A stretch of 64,000 nt of DNA from JBFWRK01 sp050248955 (GTDB lineage Bacteria; Actinomycetota; Acidimicrobiia; Acidimicrobiales; Ilumatobacteraceae): NCBI GenBank assembly GCA_050248955.1, contig JBFWRK010000004.1:248001-312000 (forward strand). The letters run 5' to 3'. Position numbers and translations under genes: made by a program. How positions within the stretch are numbered: the stretch's first letter is position 1; every line of letters begins with the position of its first letter. The notes under the pieces were generated by a model. It searched no databases, was not told where the DNA came from, and saw only the letters and a program-made list of their open reading frames with translations. This document shows, one piece after another, positions 35,238-44,902 of the stretch.

Positions 35238-36484
35238 GAGACCACCCCCATCTCGCGTCCGACCCGGGCGAAGGCGTCGATGGCCATCGCGATGTCGTCG
35301 TCGGAGTGCGCCGCGGACATCTGCGTCCGGATGCGTGCCTTGCCCTGCGGCACCACCGGGAACGAGAAGGCGATCACGAAGACCCCTTCGTCGAGCAGCC
35401 GATCCGCCATCTCGACGGCCACGCGTGCATCGCCGAGCATGACGGGGATGATCGGATGGCCGCCACCGGTGAGCGTGAATCCGGCCGCGCCCACTCCCGC
35501 TCGGAACCGCTGCGAGTTCCGTTCGAGCTGCTGCTGGAGATGGTGGCTCGATTGCAGGAGCTCGAGGACCTGCAACGTGGTGGCGGCGATGGCAGGTGCC
35601 AACGAGTTGCTGAACAGGTACGGCCGAGAGCGTTGACGCAACCAGGCGATGACCTCACGTCGGCCGCTCGTGTACCCACCGGACGCACCACCCATCGCCT
35701 TGCCGAGCGTGCCGGTGACGATGTCGACCCGATCCCTCACGCCACAGTGCGCCGGAGTGCCGCGGCCACCCGGGCCGAGGAAGCCGACGGCATGTGAGTC
35801 GTCGACCATCACCATTGCGTCGTACCGGTCGGCCAGGTCGCAGATCGCCGGCAGGTCGGCGACCACACCATCCATCGAGAACACGCCATCGGTGGCGATC
35901 AACCGGTAACGAGCGTCGGCAGCCTCTTGGAGCCGTTGCTCCAACTGGGCCATGTCGTTGTTGTCGTATCGCAGCCGCCGAGCCTTGCTGAGGCGGATGC
36001 CGTCGATGATCGACGCATGGTTGAGCGCATCGCTGATCACGCAGTCCTGCTCGTCGAGGATCGTTTCGAAGAGACCACCGTTGGCGTCGAAGCACGACGA
36101 GTACAAGATCGTGTCCTCGGTGCCGAGGAAACGGCTGAGCGCGGATTCCAGCTCCTTGTGGACGGTCTGGGTGCCGCAGATGAACCGCACCGAGGCCATC
36201 CCGTAGCCGTAGGCATCGAGCGCCCGGTGGGCGGCTTCGATCATCGCCGGATGATCGGCCAGGCCGAGGTAGTTGTTGGCGCACAGGTTGAGCACCGTGC
36301 GACCGTCAGCAAGCCTGATGTGTGCCGACTGAGGCGAGGCGATCACCCGCTCGCTCTTGAACAATCCTTCGTCGGCGAGCGCGGCACACCGAGTGGCGAG
36401 CTCCTCGAGCAAGGACTCGCGACCCGTCGCGCGAGGAGGCGCGCCGTTGCGGGCGCCGGGCTCGCCGAGCGGTCCGTCGGACAT
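35234..36484 (-). CDS. kbl: glycine C-acetyltransferase (2-amino-3-ketobutyrate CoA ligase)
   Basis: This 416-residue alpha-oxoamine synthase has NLCANNYLGLADHP, YSSCFDANGGLFETIL, VDDSHAVGFLGPGGRGTP and the PLP-lysine segment TGTLGKAMGGASGGY. It converts the Tdh product and CoA to glycine and acetyl-CoA. It overlaps tdh by 4 bases. The N-terminus is about 15 residues longer than usual, so the true start may be internal. Confidence 0.95.
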   Translation of the reverse strand: MSDGPLGEPGARNGAPPRATGRESLLEELATRCAALADEGLFKSERVIASPQSAHIRLADGRTVLNLCANNYLGLADHPAMIEAAHRALDAYGYGMASVRFICGTQTVHKELESALSRFLGTEDTILYSSCFDANGGLFETILDEQDCVISDALNHASIIDGIRLSKARRLRYDNNDMAQLEQRLQEAADARYRLIATDGVFSMDGVVADLPAICDLADRYDAMVMVDDSHAVGFLGPGGRGTPAHCGVRDRVDIVTGTLGKAMGGASGGYTSGRREVIAWLRQRSRPYLFSNSLAPAIAATTLQVLELLQSSHHLQQQLERNSQRFRAGVGAAGFTLTGGGHPIIPVMLGDARVAVEMADRLLDEGVFVIAFSFPVVPQGKARIRTQMSAAHSDDDIAMAIDAFARVGREMGVVS

Positions 36485-36563
36485 CAGCGACGTGGCCGTG
36501 GTTCGAGCGCGAACGGAGTTGTCGAGGGCACCGCGTCATTCTAGGAAGCCGGCCGGAGTCCGA

Positions 36564-38213
36564 CTAGGAGCGGGGACCGCGCACGGCGTCGAGCAAGGCG
36601 GGGTATGACGACGGGTCGACGCGGGCGTCGATCAGGCTCGGGCCGCCGTGGGCGAGCGCCTCACGGAGGGCTGCTTCGAGCGCGGTGACCTCGGAGACGG
36701 CGGCGGCGCGCACGCCACACGCACGCGCCACCGCGGCGAAGTCGACGGCGCTGTAGACGACCGCTGCGGCGCCGCCCTGGTCGTGTGGACGCTGCTTGGC
36801 GGCGATGAGGCTCAGCGTGGCGTCGTCGAAGACGACGACGACCACCCGGGTGCCGAGCCTGGCGAGGGTCTCGAGCTCCGCGAGCGCCATGCCGAGTCCG
36901 CCGTCGCCGGTGAAGCACACCACGAGCCGGTCGGGGTGGACGAGTGACGCGGCGATCGCAGCCGGCAGCGCGAACCCCATCGTCGCGAGACCACTCGAGA
37001 TCAACAGCTCGCCCGGCGCAGCGCACGCCCACCTGGGCACGACCGGCAGCATGTGCGCTCCGGCATCGACCGTCGCGATCGTGCCGGGCGGCGTGACGCG
37101 ACGCGTCACGTCGACCACGTCGGTCGGCGTGAGCGCGCCGTCGCCAGGCATCACGGCGGCGGTGAGCTCGGACAGCATCTGCTGCCGGAAGGCCTGACCG
37201 GCACCGGGCTCCCACGTGCCTGCCAGCCGTGACGTCAGCGCGTCGACGAGCGTCGGCAGGTCGCCGACGATCTCGCCCACGAGCCGGTGACCGAAGAACG
37301 TGCTGTCGTGCACGGACCACGAACCGACGAGCACGACCGGCGCGGCGTGCGCCCACGGCGCGGGGATGAGCTCGACCGGGTCGAGGCCCACACCGATCAC
37401 GAGGTCGGCAGCATCGAGCACTGGCGCCTCGATCGTGGCCCCGGTCGCGACCCCCGCGGCCCACGGGGACGCGTCGTCCACGACGCCCCGCGCTCGGTAG
37501 GTGGTGAGCATCGGCACGTTCGTCGCCGCGCCGAGCTCGGCGAGCGACGCAGCAAGGCGCGTCGCGACCCCCGGGCCGGCTGTGCGCGTGCCCATGCCGA
37601 CGACCACGACCGGTCGCCGCGCGCCGGCGAGCAGCTCGGCCACCGACGACAGGTCGCCGACGGTCGATCGCGTCGCAGCGGCGAGCCGTCGTGCCGGTCC
37701 GGTCGCCGTCACGTCGATGTCGACGTGCACCGGACCGGGGCGGGGACCGGTCGTCATCGCGACGAGATCGTCGACCTGCTGCTCGCCACCCGGGCCGAGC
37801 GGGAGTGACACGAGGCTGACGGGTGCGAGCAACGCCCGCTGGTCGAGGCGCTGGTGCGAGACGCGTTCGCGGTCGGCCTCGGCGACGCAGTCGGTGACGA
37901 GCACCATCGGCTGGCGGTCGAGCAGGGCCTGGGCCACGCCGTTGACCGCGCTGGCCGCACCCGGTCCGCGGGTGACGACGCAGATGCCCGGCGCGCCGGT
38001 GAGCTCACCGACGACGCCCGCCATGATCGCCGCTGCGGTCTCGGTGTGGGTGAGCACGAAGCACATGCCGAGCTCGTCGGCCGTGCCGACGAGCTCGAGG
38101 TTGGAACCGCCGCCGGGCACACCGAACACCCAGTGGCTGCCCGCCTCGCAGCACGCGGTGAGCAGCGAGCGCGACAACGATCGCGCCGAAGCGCCGTCCG
38201 GATCTGCGCCCAT
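36564..38213 (-). CDS. acetolactate-synthase-like thiamine diphosphate enzyme
   Basis: This 549-residue ThDP enzyme has the catalytic glutamate region (THTETAAAIMAGVVGELTG), a central FAD/ADP-like domain and the GDGGLGMALAELETLARLG cofactor motif. The conserved NN/ND at the end of that motif reads DD (VVFDDATLS), which is unusual. The start is fixed by a TGATG overlap with the GntR gene. It is likely a decarboxylase/ligase of unknown substrate controlled by that regulator. Confidence 0.88.
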   Translation of the reverse strand: MGADPDGASARSLSRSLLTACCEAGSHWVFGVPGGGSNLELVGTADELGMCFVLTHTETAAAIMAGVVGELTGAPGICVVTRGPGAASAVNGVAQALLDRQPMVLVTDCVAEADRERVSHQRLDQRALLAPVSLVSLPLGPGGEQQVDDLVAMTTGPRPGPVHVDIDVTATGPARRLAAATRSTVGDLSSVAELLAGARRPVVVVGMGTRTAGPGVATRLAASLAELGAATNVPMLTTYRARGVVDDASPWAAGVATGATIEAPVLDAADLVIGVGLDPVELIPAPWAHAAPVVLVGSWSVHDSTFFGHRLVGEIVGDLPTLVDALTSRLAGTWEPGAGQAFRQQMLSELTAAVMPGDGALTPTDVVDVTRRVTPPGTIATVDAGAHMLPVVPRWACAAPGELLISSGLATMGFALPAAIAASLVHPDRLVVCFTGDGGLGMALAELETLARLGTRVVVVVFDDATLSLIAAKQRPHDQGGAAAVVYSAVDFAAVARACGVRAAAVSEVTALEAALREALAHGGPSLIDARVDPSSYPALLDAVRGPRS

Positions 38214-38977
38214 CAGTCCGTGGCCCGCATCTGGAACCGATAGGTGTACCGCTCCGGGTTGAAGTGGTTGACCGCCAGCTCGAGCAGGTCGCCGGCCTCG
38301 TCGAAGTAGAGCCGATCGATGCGCAGCACCGGGTCGCCCGGGGAGCACTCGAGCGCCGCCGCGACCTCGGCCGCCGCGACGACGGCGGTGATCGTCTGGT
38401 CGGCGCCGGCGATGGGCCGGCCGGCCAGCTGTTGGACGATGCTCAGCACCGTGGTCCGCCACCGGGCCCCGACGTCGTGCAGGTCGGCCACCGAGAGCAG
38501 CCCGCTACCAACCGGCACCGGCAGGTAGGCGGTGGTGACGCAGTACGGGCGTCCGCCGTGGACGCGTCGGAACGTGATCCTGACGATCTCGTCGGTGTCG
38601 AGGTGCAGCCGTCCGGCGGCCTCGATGTCGACGCCGATCGTCGGCGGGCTGACGACCTCGAGCTCGGAGTCGACCGACAGCGCCATGAGCTCCTCGATCG
38701 AGCCCGACGAGCGCAGGTACTTGCCCTGCCGCTCGTTCACGAAGGTGCCCTTGCCGGGGATGCGACGCACGAGCCCCTCGGCGACGAGGTCCTGGAACGC
38801 CCGCCGCACGGTCTGGCGGCTCACCGCGTCCTGCTCGCCGAGCTCGGCCTCGGTGGGGAGCGGCTCGCCGTCGGCGTACCGGCCCTCGGCGATCTCCTCG
38901 CGCAGGCGGTCGGCGATCCGGACGTACGCGGCGGGCGCGCGGCGTCCGCTCGTCGGGAGCGTCGACATCGCAGCCAT
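38213..38977 (-). CDS. GntR-family regulator (HutC/UTRA type)
   Basis: This 254-residue regulator has an N-terminal winged helix (RIADRLREEIAEGRYADGEPLP, VSRQTVRRAFQDLVAEGLVRR, KGTFV, residues 18-85) and a C-terminal UTRA ligand domain (about 105-245). Its stop overlaps the ThDP enzyme start by one base, so the two are co-expressed. A perfect palindrome at 39128 lies in the divergent promoter region. Confidence 0.93.
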   Translation of the reverse strand: MAAMSTLPTSGRRAPAAYVRIADRLREEIAEGRYADGEPLPTEAELGEQDAVSRQTVRRAFQDLVAEGLVRRIPGKGTFVNERQGKYLRSSGSIEELMALSVDSELEVVSPPTIGVDIEAAGRLHLDTDEIVRITFRRVHGGRPYCVTTAYLPVPVGSGLLSVADLHDVGARWRTTVLSIVQQLAGRPIAGADQTITAVVAAAEVAAALECSPGDPVLRIDRLYFDEAGDLLELAVNHFNPERYTYRFQMRATD

Positions 38978-39127
38978 GGCCGCACATTACGAGGGTGCGC
39001 CGACCACGGCAACCCGTCGTCGGTGACGTGGGATCTCAGAACGGTCCAGGTCACGGGCATGAAACTGGTGCTCCAACGGATTGACAAGCTCCGCCGCCGG
39101 ATGACAGAGTGGCGCAGAATGTCTGGT

Positions 39128-39145
39128 GAAATGTCATGACATTTC
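39128..39145. promoter_or_regulatory. perfect 18-bp palindrome, candidate operator
   Basis: GAAATGTCATGACATTTC is fully self-complementary. It is the most AT-rich element in the 279-base gap between the divergent GntR gene and the F420 enzyme. It is a plausible GntR operator. Confidence 0.6.
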
Positions 39146-39187
39146 GTCGGAGCGGCCAGTGGGGAGCTCGGCCGTGGTCCGGCGACC

Positions 39188-39240
39188 GGCACCATCTCGA
39201 CCAGCACGAACTCGACTGGCACGATCTCGACCAGCAACAC
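39188..39240 (+). repeat. 15-bp imperfect tandem repeat, 3.5 units
   Basis: Units GGCACCATCTCGACC, AGCACGAACTCGACT, GGCACGATCTCGACC and a partial AGCAACAC run from 39188 to 39240, just before the ribosome site of the gene at 39257. Phase variation or a protein-binding array is possible. Confidence 0.6.
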
Positions 39241-39256
39241 GCAGGGGGTACCCACC

Positions 39257-39778
39257 ATGACCATCTCTGTCGCCAAGTTCCGTGACGTCTCCGCCGGGCT
39301 GCAGCCCGGCCAGTTCGCCGTCGGTGATCACGACCAGATCCAGTCGCTCGACGATCTCCCCCCGGCCTACAAGCAGCTGCTCGACCAGCCCGTCACGTCC
39401 GTGGTCGGGCTGATCGGCAACGACGGGCGGGTCAACCAGACCCCGATGTGGTTCGACCACGACGGGGCGAACGTGCTCGTCAACGTGGCCTCGCACCGCA
39501 AGAAGGTGGAGTGGCTCCGCGCCAACGGCAAGGTGTCCATCCTGCTGATGAACCCCGCGAACCCGTACCACTGGGTGAGCATCAAGGCCACGATCACCCG
39601 GGAGATCTCCGAGGACGACCCCGCCGAAGGCGCCTACGTCACCCGACAGCTCGACAAGATCTGGACGAAGTACACGAACAACGAGCCGCCGTACGGCCTG
39701 CGCGACCCGTCGATCGACGAGCGTCGGATCCTGTTCGTCTGCGCCGTCGACCGTGTCGCCACGTTCGGGGCGCCGTGA
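39257..39778 (+). CDS. PPOX-class F420-dependent oxidoreductase
   Basis: This 173-residue split-barrel F420 enzyme has TSVVGLIGNDGRVNQTPMWF, ASHRKKVEWLRANGKVSILL and NPYHWVSIKATITRE. GGGGG precedes the ATG. It leads a run of same-strand genes including an FAD monooxygenase, a DUF3500 protein and an SDR, suggesting a redox pathway. Confidence 0.92.
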   Translation: MTISVAKFRDVSAGLQPGQFAVGDHDQIQSLDDLPPAYKQLLDQPVTSVVGLIGNDGRVNQTPMWFDHDGANVLVNVASHRKKVEWLRANGKVSILLMNPANPYHWVSIKATITREISEDDPAEGAYVTRQLDKIWTKYTNNEPPYGLRDPSIDERRILFVCAVDRVATFGAP

Positions 39779-39800
39779 CGGCAGGCGGTTCGATCCGGTC

Positions 39801-40985
39801 ATGGTGACACCGGGCCGCGTCGCGGTCGCCGGCGGGTCCCTCGGTGGTCTCACCGCCGCGCTGTTGCTGCGCGACGCCGGGTTCGACGTGACCGTGCACG
39901 AGCGCTCGGCGACCGAGCTGCAACAGCGCGGCGCCGGGATCGGATTCCTGCACGACAGTGCGCGTTACCTCGTCGAGCGCGCACGCATGGCGCTCGACGA
40001 CATCAGCATCTCGACCGAGCACATCCGCTACCTCGGACGTGACGGCGCGGTGACACACGACCTGCACCAGCCGTACCGGTTCAGCTCGTGGAACACGGTG
40101 TACCGCTCGCTGCTCTGTCAGTTCGGGCACGATCGGTACGTCCTCGGCCACGACGTCGTCGACGCCGTCGATCACGGTGAGCAAGTGGAGGTCGTGTTCG
40201 GCGACGGGACGCGTGACACCGTCGACCTGCTCGTGTGCGCCGACGGCATCGGTTCGTCGTTCCGCGACCGGCTCGTGCCCGGGGCGCGGCGCACCTACGC
40301 CGGCTACGTGGCGTGGCGCGGCATGGTGCCGGAGAGCGACCTCGACCCGGCCGACGCCGCCGCGCTCACCGACGCCATCACGTACCACGTGTACGCCAAC
40401 AGCCACATCCTCGTGTACCCGATCCCCGGGCTCGACGGTTCGGTCGAACCCGGACGGCGGCTCGTCAACTTCGTCTGGTACCGCAATTACGCCGAGGGTG
40501 GCGACCTCGCCGACGTCCTCACCGACGTGTACGGCGATCGACGGGAGATCTCCCTGCCGCCGGGCGCCGCCCGCCCCGAACACGTAGCCGAGGTGCGCGC
40601 CACCGCCGCCGCCCGGCTCCCGCGCCTGCTCGCCGAGGTCGTGCAGCGCGTTCGGCAGCCGTTCCTCCAGGTCGTCTACGACGTGGAGATCGACCGGATG
40701 GTCGTGGGGCGCATCTGCTTGGTGGGCGACGCCGCGTGGGTCGCTCGACCGCACGCCGCCGCCGGCACTGCGAAGGCCGCCGCCGACGGGTGGACGCTCG
40801 TCGACGCCCTCACCTCCTGCGAGTCGATGACCGATGCGCTCGCGCGGTTCGAGCACGACGAGATGCAGCTCGGTCGGGCGCTGGTCGATCGCACCCGGCG
40901 GATCGGCGCCCACTCGCAGTTCAGCGGCACGTGGGAGCCCACTGATCCGGAGCTGGTGTTCGGGTTGCGGGAGCCCGGGCGATGA
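39801..40985 (+). CDS. FAD-dependent monooxygenase (2,6-dihydroxypyridine hydroxylase-like)
   Basis: This 394-residue group A flavin monooxygenase has an FAD-binding GGSLGGLTAALLLRDAGFDV (a GxSxGG variant at residues 10-15), VHERS, a DG motif in LLVCADGIGSSFRDRLV and the second FAD motif GRICLVGDAAWVARPHAAAG. The N-terminal motif form is typical of dihydroxypyridine monooxygenases. The last 4 bases overlap the DUF3500 gene, implying joint action. Confidence 0.88.
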   Translation: MVTPGRVAVAGGSLGGLTAALLLRDAGFDVTVHERSATELQQRGAGIGFLHDSARYLVERARMALDDISISTEHIRYLGRDGAVTHDLHQPYRFSSWNTVYRSLLCQFGHDRYVLGHDVVDAVDHGEQVEVVFGDGTRDTVDLLVCADGIGSSFRDRLVPGARRTYAGYVAWRGMVPESDLDPADAAALTDAITYHVYANSHILVYPIPGLDGSVEPGRRLVNFVWYRNYAEGGDLADVLTDVYGDRREISLPPGAARPEHVAEVRATAAARLPRLLAEVVQRVRQPFLQVVYDVEIDRMVVGRICLVGDAAWVARPHAAAGTAKAAADGWTLVDALTSCESMTDALARFEHDEMQLGRALVDRTRRIGAHSQFSGTWEPTDPELVFGLREPGR

Positions 40986-42130
40986 GCGAGCCGAGCGAGA
41001 CCCGCCGTCGCGTCGCGCAGCGCATGGCCGGCGCCGCCCGGAGGTTGCTCGACTCGCTCGACCACCGGCAGCTCGATGCCGCGGCCTGGCGCTTCCCGTC
41101 GGACGAGGAGCGGCACCGCTGGTTCTACACGCCCACGGACCACGGCGGCCTCCCGCTCTCGGCGATGCGTCCGGCGCAGCAGCGCCTCACGATGCAGCTC
41201 GTCGCGTCCGGGTTGTCGACGGCCGGCTACGTCACGGTCTCGACGATCATCGGGCTCGAGAACGTGCTCGACCACGTCGAGGACTGGCGGGCGTCGTGGG
41301 AGCGCGAGCGTGGGCGCGATCCCGGCCTCTACTTCGTGCGCATCTTCGGCGACCCCGATCCGGGCGGGACCTGGTCGTGGCGCTTCGGCGGGCACCACGT
41401 GTCGATCAACCACACGATCGTCGACGGCGACGTGGTGGGCGCCACGCCGTGCTTCCTCGGCGCCGATCCAGCCGCTGCGCCGCTGCTCGGTCCCCACGTG
41501 TTGCGCCCGCTCGGTGCCGCCGAGGACCTCGGACGCGAGCTCGTCCGGTCACTCGACGACGCCCAGCGGTCCCTGGCCGTGCTGTCGCCCGTCGCGCCGA
41601 TGGACCTCGTGACCGCGAACCGGGTGCAGCTGCGCGACGGGGATGAACCCCTGCCGCTCACCGAGGTGTGGCGTCATCGCTTCGCCGGCGAGCTCGGTGA
41701 ACGGGTCGCGGCGATCCAGCGCACCGCCGAGGAGGTCGCCGGACTGCGACCCGAACACCTCGCCGCCGTCAGCTTCACGCGGGCGCCGAAAGGCGTCGCC
41801 GCCGGTGACCTCACCGCACCGCAGCGCGAGATCCTGCGCGCCCTGCTCGACGTCTACGTCGGGCGCATCCCCGACGAGCTCGCCGACGCCGAGGCGGCGA
41901 AGTACGCCGACGACGACGCGCTCGGCGCACTCTGGTTCGCCTGGGCTGGCGGCACCGAGGTCGGCGAGCCGCACTACTACCGCGTGCAAGGCGAGCAGTT
42001 GCTCGTCGAGTACGACAACACCCAGCGCGGGGCGAACCACGTGCACACCGTGTGGCGCGATCTCGACACGGACTTCGGCGGCGACGTGCTCCTCGATCAC
42101 TACCGGCGGGGACACTCGCACGACCGCTGA
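40982..42130 (+). CDS. DUF3500 domain protein
   Basis: This 382-residue DUF3500 protein has RWFYTPTDHGGLPLSAM, LYFVRIFGDPDPGG, WSWRFGGHHVSINHTIV and QLLVEYDNTQRGANHVHTVW with conserved histidines that could bind metal. The family has no assigned activity. The 4-base overlap with the monooxygenase gene suggests it acts in the same degradation step. Confidence 0.88.
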   Translation: MSEPSETRRRVAQRMAGAARRLLDSLDHRQLDAAAWRFPSDEERHRWFYTPTDHGGLPLSAMRPAQQRLTMQLVASGLSTAGYVTVSTIIGLENVLDHVEDWRASWERERGRDPGLYFVRIFGDPDPGGTWSWRFGGHHVSINHTIVDGDVVGATPCFLGADPAAAPLLGPHVLRPLGAAEDLGRELVRSLDDAQRSLAVLSPVAPMDLVTANRVQLRDGDEPLPLTEVWRHRFAGELGERVAAIQRTAEEVAGLRPEHLAAVSFTRAPKGVAAGDLTAPQREILRALLDVYVGRIPDELADAEAAKYADDDALGALWFAWAGGTEVGEPHYYRVQGEQLLVEYDNTQRGANHVHTVWRDLDTDFGGDVLLDHYRRGHSHDR

Positions 42131-42333
42131 GCGCAGCCTGGATCTGCGGCTGCGGCTGAGGGGCGAACGGACCGGCGGGAGGCGTACGCCCCCGGTCGCT
42201 CGGGTCGCACGGCCCTTCCGGGTCGACACCCGCAGGCGTACGGTGCGGTACCGGGCGGCGCGGTCCGCGAGCGGTCCGGTGGCGCTCCGATGCTCGCCGG
42301 CGAGGGGGCATCCCACCGACAGGAGCACGCACC

Positions 42334-43188
42334 ATGACGAACGTGAACGGCCGCATCTGCCTCGTGACCGGCGCGGCGAGTGGCATCGGCAGGTTGCTGT
42401 CCTTCGAGCTCGCTGATCGTGGTGCCCGCCTGGTCCTGTGGGACCTCGACGCGGACCGCCTCGACACGGTCGTCGGCGAGGTCCGAGCGCGCCGGGGCGG
42501 GGAGGCGTGGGGGTTCCGGTGCGACGTCACCGACCGGGCGATGGTCGAGCGCACCGCCGACCAGGTGAGGGCGGAGGTCGGCGACCCGATGGTCGTCGTC
42601 AACAACGCGGGGATCGTGAGCGGCCAGAACCTCATCGACCTCGCTCCCGAGACGATCGAGCGCACGTTCGCCGTCAACGTGCTCGCGCTGTACTGGGTGA
42701 CGAAGGCCTTCCTGCCGGCGATGCTCGTGCACGACGACGGCCACGTCGTGACGGTCGCGTCGGCGGCCGGACTCGTCGGCGTGGCCAAGCAGACGGACTA
42801 CTCGGCGAGCAAGCACGCGGCGGTCGGCTTCGACGAGTCGCTGCGGGTGGAGCTCCGCCGGATGGGGTCACGAGTGCGCACCACGGTCGTGTGCCCGTAC
42901 TACATCGACACGGGGATGTTCGAAGGCGTGAAGACCAAGGTGCCGTTCCTGCTCCCGATCATGCAGCCGGAGAAGGTCGCGCGGAAGATGGCGCGCGCGA
43001 TCGAGCGTGACCGGCGCACCGTGGTGCTCCCCCCGTTCATCCGGCTGCTGCCGGTCACCCGCGTGCTGCCGGTCCCGGTGTTCGACCGCCTGATGGACCT
43101 CTTCGGCGTCAACCAGTCGATGGACGACTTCGTCGGCCGCAGTGTCGAACGAGCCGCCCCGCCGGCTGGTCCATCTCCACGGCCCTGA
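42334..43188 (+). CDS. SDR-family oxidoreductase
   Basis: This 284-residue classical SDR has TGAASGIGRLL (cofactor), D(V/D)T segment CDVTD, NNAG, an active-site serine (VASAAGLVG) and YSASK. The C-terminal PFIRLLPVTRVLPVPVFDRLMDLFG fits the retinol-dehydrogenase-like (RDH10/DHRS) membrane-associated subgroup. AGGAG precedes the ATG. The 200-base upstream gap is very GC-rich and shows no gene. Confidence 0.92.
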   Translation: MTNVNGRICLVTGAASGIGRLLSFELADRGARLVLWDLDADRLDTVVGEVRARRGGEAWGFRCDVTDRAMVERTADQVRAEVGDPMVVVNNAGIVSGQNLIDLAPETIERTFAVNVLALYWVTKAFLPAMLVHDDGHVVTVASAAGLVGVAKQTDYSASKHAAVGFDESLRVELRRMGSRVRTTVVCPYYIDTGMFEGVKTKVPFLLPIMQPEKVARKMARAIERDRRTVVLPPFIRLLPVTRVLPVPVFDRLMDLFGVNQSMDDFVGRSVERAAPPAGPSPRP

Positions 43189-43265
43189 CGGCATCACCGA
43201 TCCGGCAGAGCGGCCTGTTCCCTCATCGCACGGTCCCTCTCATGGAGCGACCTACAGTGCCGCCG

Positions 43266-44423
43266 ATGGAGCCAACTGTCGCGTCGGTACAGGAAGCCGT
43301 GCAGTCGATCGTCGACGCGTGGAAGCCCCGGCGTACCGAGCGTCAAGCGCGCCGGTCCTTGGAGCCGGCGGACTTCATCGAGCTGCGCGACGCGGGGTTC
43401 CTCCGGATCGTGGTGCCAGAGGCAAGCGGTGGCCTGTGGCGCGACACGCCGTCGTCCGTGCGGATGGTGTGCGAGCTTCTCCGTCTGCTGGCGACGGCCG
43501 ACCCCTCTGTCGCTCTGGTGGCGGCGATGCATCCTTCGGTCGTGGCGTTCTGGCTGCTGAACCCCGACCCGAGCCAGCCGGAATGGGAACGCCAGCGGCA
43601 AGCCGTCTTCGCCAGTGCCGAGTCAGGTGAGCAGTGGGGCACGATCACGTCCGAACCCGGCTCTGGCGGTGACATCAGTCGTACGCGCTCGACAGCGACG
43701 CCCATCGACGACGAACCCTTCATGTCCGGCAGCGCGTACGCGATCACCGGCGACAAGCATTTCGGTAGCGGCTCGGGCATCGCGGACAGGATGGTCACGA
43801 CCGCGATCCCTCAGGGCGAGGACGGGCCGACGATCTTCGCCCTCGACGTGCGCGGCCGGCCCTGGGACGGCAGTGCCGGCCTGACATTGATCGCCGAGTG
43901 GGACGGCGTGGGCATGGCGGCGACACAAAGTCACGCGATGCGCCTCGATCGAGCGCCGGGTGTGCGTCTGGCTCGACAGGGTCCTCTGAGCGACCTCACG
44001 GCAGGCGCCGGAGCGTTCATCGCGACCACGTTCACCGCGGTGATCCTCGGTGTCGTCGACGAGGCCGTCGCAGTGGCGAAGCAGCAGTTGCTCCCGAAGT
44101 CGGCGAGCCTGCGCGCGTACGAGCAAGTCGAATGGACACGTGCGGTCAACGACCACTGGCTCGCGGTGCAGGCCTACGAGGGATCACTGCGGGCGATGGA
44201 GGACGGCGCCCCGCATGCCGCCTTCGCTGCGCTCTGCGCGAAGGAGGCAGTGGCCGAGCTGGCAGAGACAACACTCGCCCGCCTGGCACGAGTCATCGGC
44301 GGCGGCGCGTTCTCCCGCCGCAGCCCCTTCGCGCACTGGTACGAAGACGTCCGCGCGCTCGGCTTCCTGCGCCCGCCATGGGGCCTCGCCTACGACAACC
44401 TCTTCGCGCTGTCGTTCACCTGA
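43266..44423 (+). CDS. acyl-CoA dehydrogenase family protein
   Basis: This protein of about 385 residues has helical N-terminal (FIELRDAGFLRIVVPEASGG), middle (GTITSEPGSGGDISRT, ITGDKHFGSGSG) and C-terminal domains (RVIGGGAFSRRSPFAHWYEDVRALGFL). It is closest to the SfnB/DszC-like non-classical members. ATG at 43266 lies 7 bases after a TACAGT -10-like element, fitting leaderless transcription; ATG at 43242 is the alternative start. Confidence 0.85.
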   Translation: MEPTVASVQEAVQSIVDAWKPRRTERQARRSLEPADFIELRDAGFLRIVVPEASGGLWRDTPSSVRMVCELLRLLATADPSVALVAAMHPSVVAFWLLNPDPSQPEWERQRQAVFASAESGEQWGTITSEPGSGGDISRTRSTATPIDDEPFMSGSAYAITGDKHFGSGSGIADRMVTTAIPQGEDGPTIFALDVRGRPWDGSAGLTLIAEWDGVGMAATQSHAMRLDRAPGVRLARQGPLSDLTAGAGAFIATTFTAVILGVVDEAVAVAKQQLLPKSASLRAYEQVEWTRAVNDHWLAVQAYEGSLRAMEDGAPHAAFAALCAKEAVAELAETTLARLARVIGGGAFSRRSPFAHWYEDVRALGFLRPPWGLAYDNLFALSFT

Positions 44424-44470
44424 CATCCCGGCGTCGAGCCACCCGCCACCTTCGCAACTCGGCACTTCGC

Positions 44471-44902
44471 TTCGACACCATCCCCGTCATCCAGCACTCG
44501 CCGTTCATCCGAGCGATCGCCGCGCTGCATGGACAGGTTGGCCTTGCCACCGCAGGCGTCCGCCTCGACAGTCATGCCGACAACGACCTCTTCGTCACCG
44601 CGATCAACATCGCAGAACTCCTGTACGGAGTCGCACGGCTTCCCGACGGCCGCCGCATGTTGCTCCTCGCAGCGGACGTCGAGCGAATGGTCGACGAGGA
44701 CTTGGATCATCGAGTGCTCCCGTTCGACGAGACCGCGGCCGCCCACCATGCCGACATCGTCATTGCACGAGATCGAGCCGGACAACCGATCAGCGTCGCC
44801 GACGCGCAGATCGCCGCGATCTGCCGCAGCTACGACGCGACGCTGGCGACGCGCAACGTGAGCGACTTCGCGAACACCGGCGTCAGGATCGTCGACCCAT
44901 GA
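44471..44902 (+). pseudogene. VapC/PIN-domain toxin, 5' end damaged
   Basis: The C-terminal part is a convincing FitB-like PIN toxin (LFVTAINIAELLYGVARLPDGRR, ISVADAQIAAICRS, ATLATRNVSDF). The N-terminal LDTNVLS motif is at best FDTIPVI, no start codon lies in frame near it, and no antitoxin gene precedes it. It is probably a decayed VapC remnant. Confidence 0.7.
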
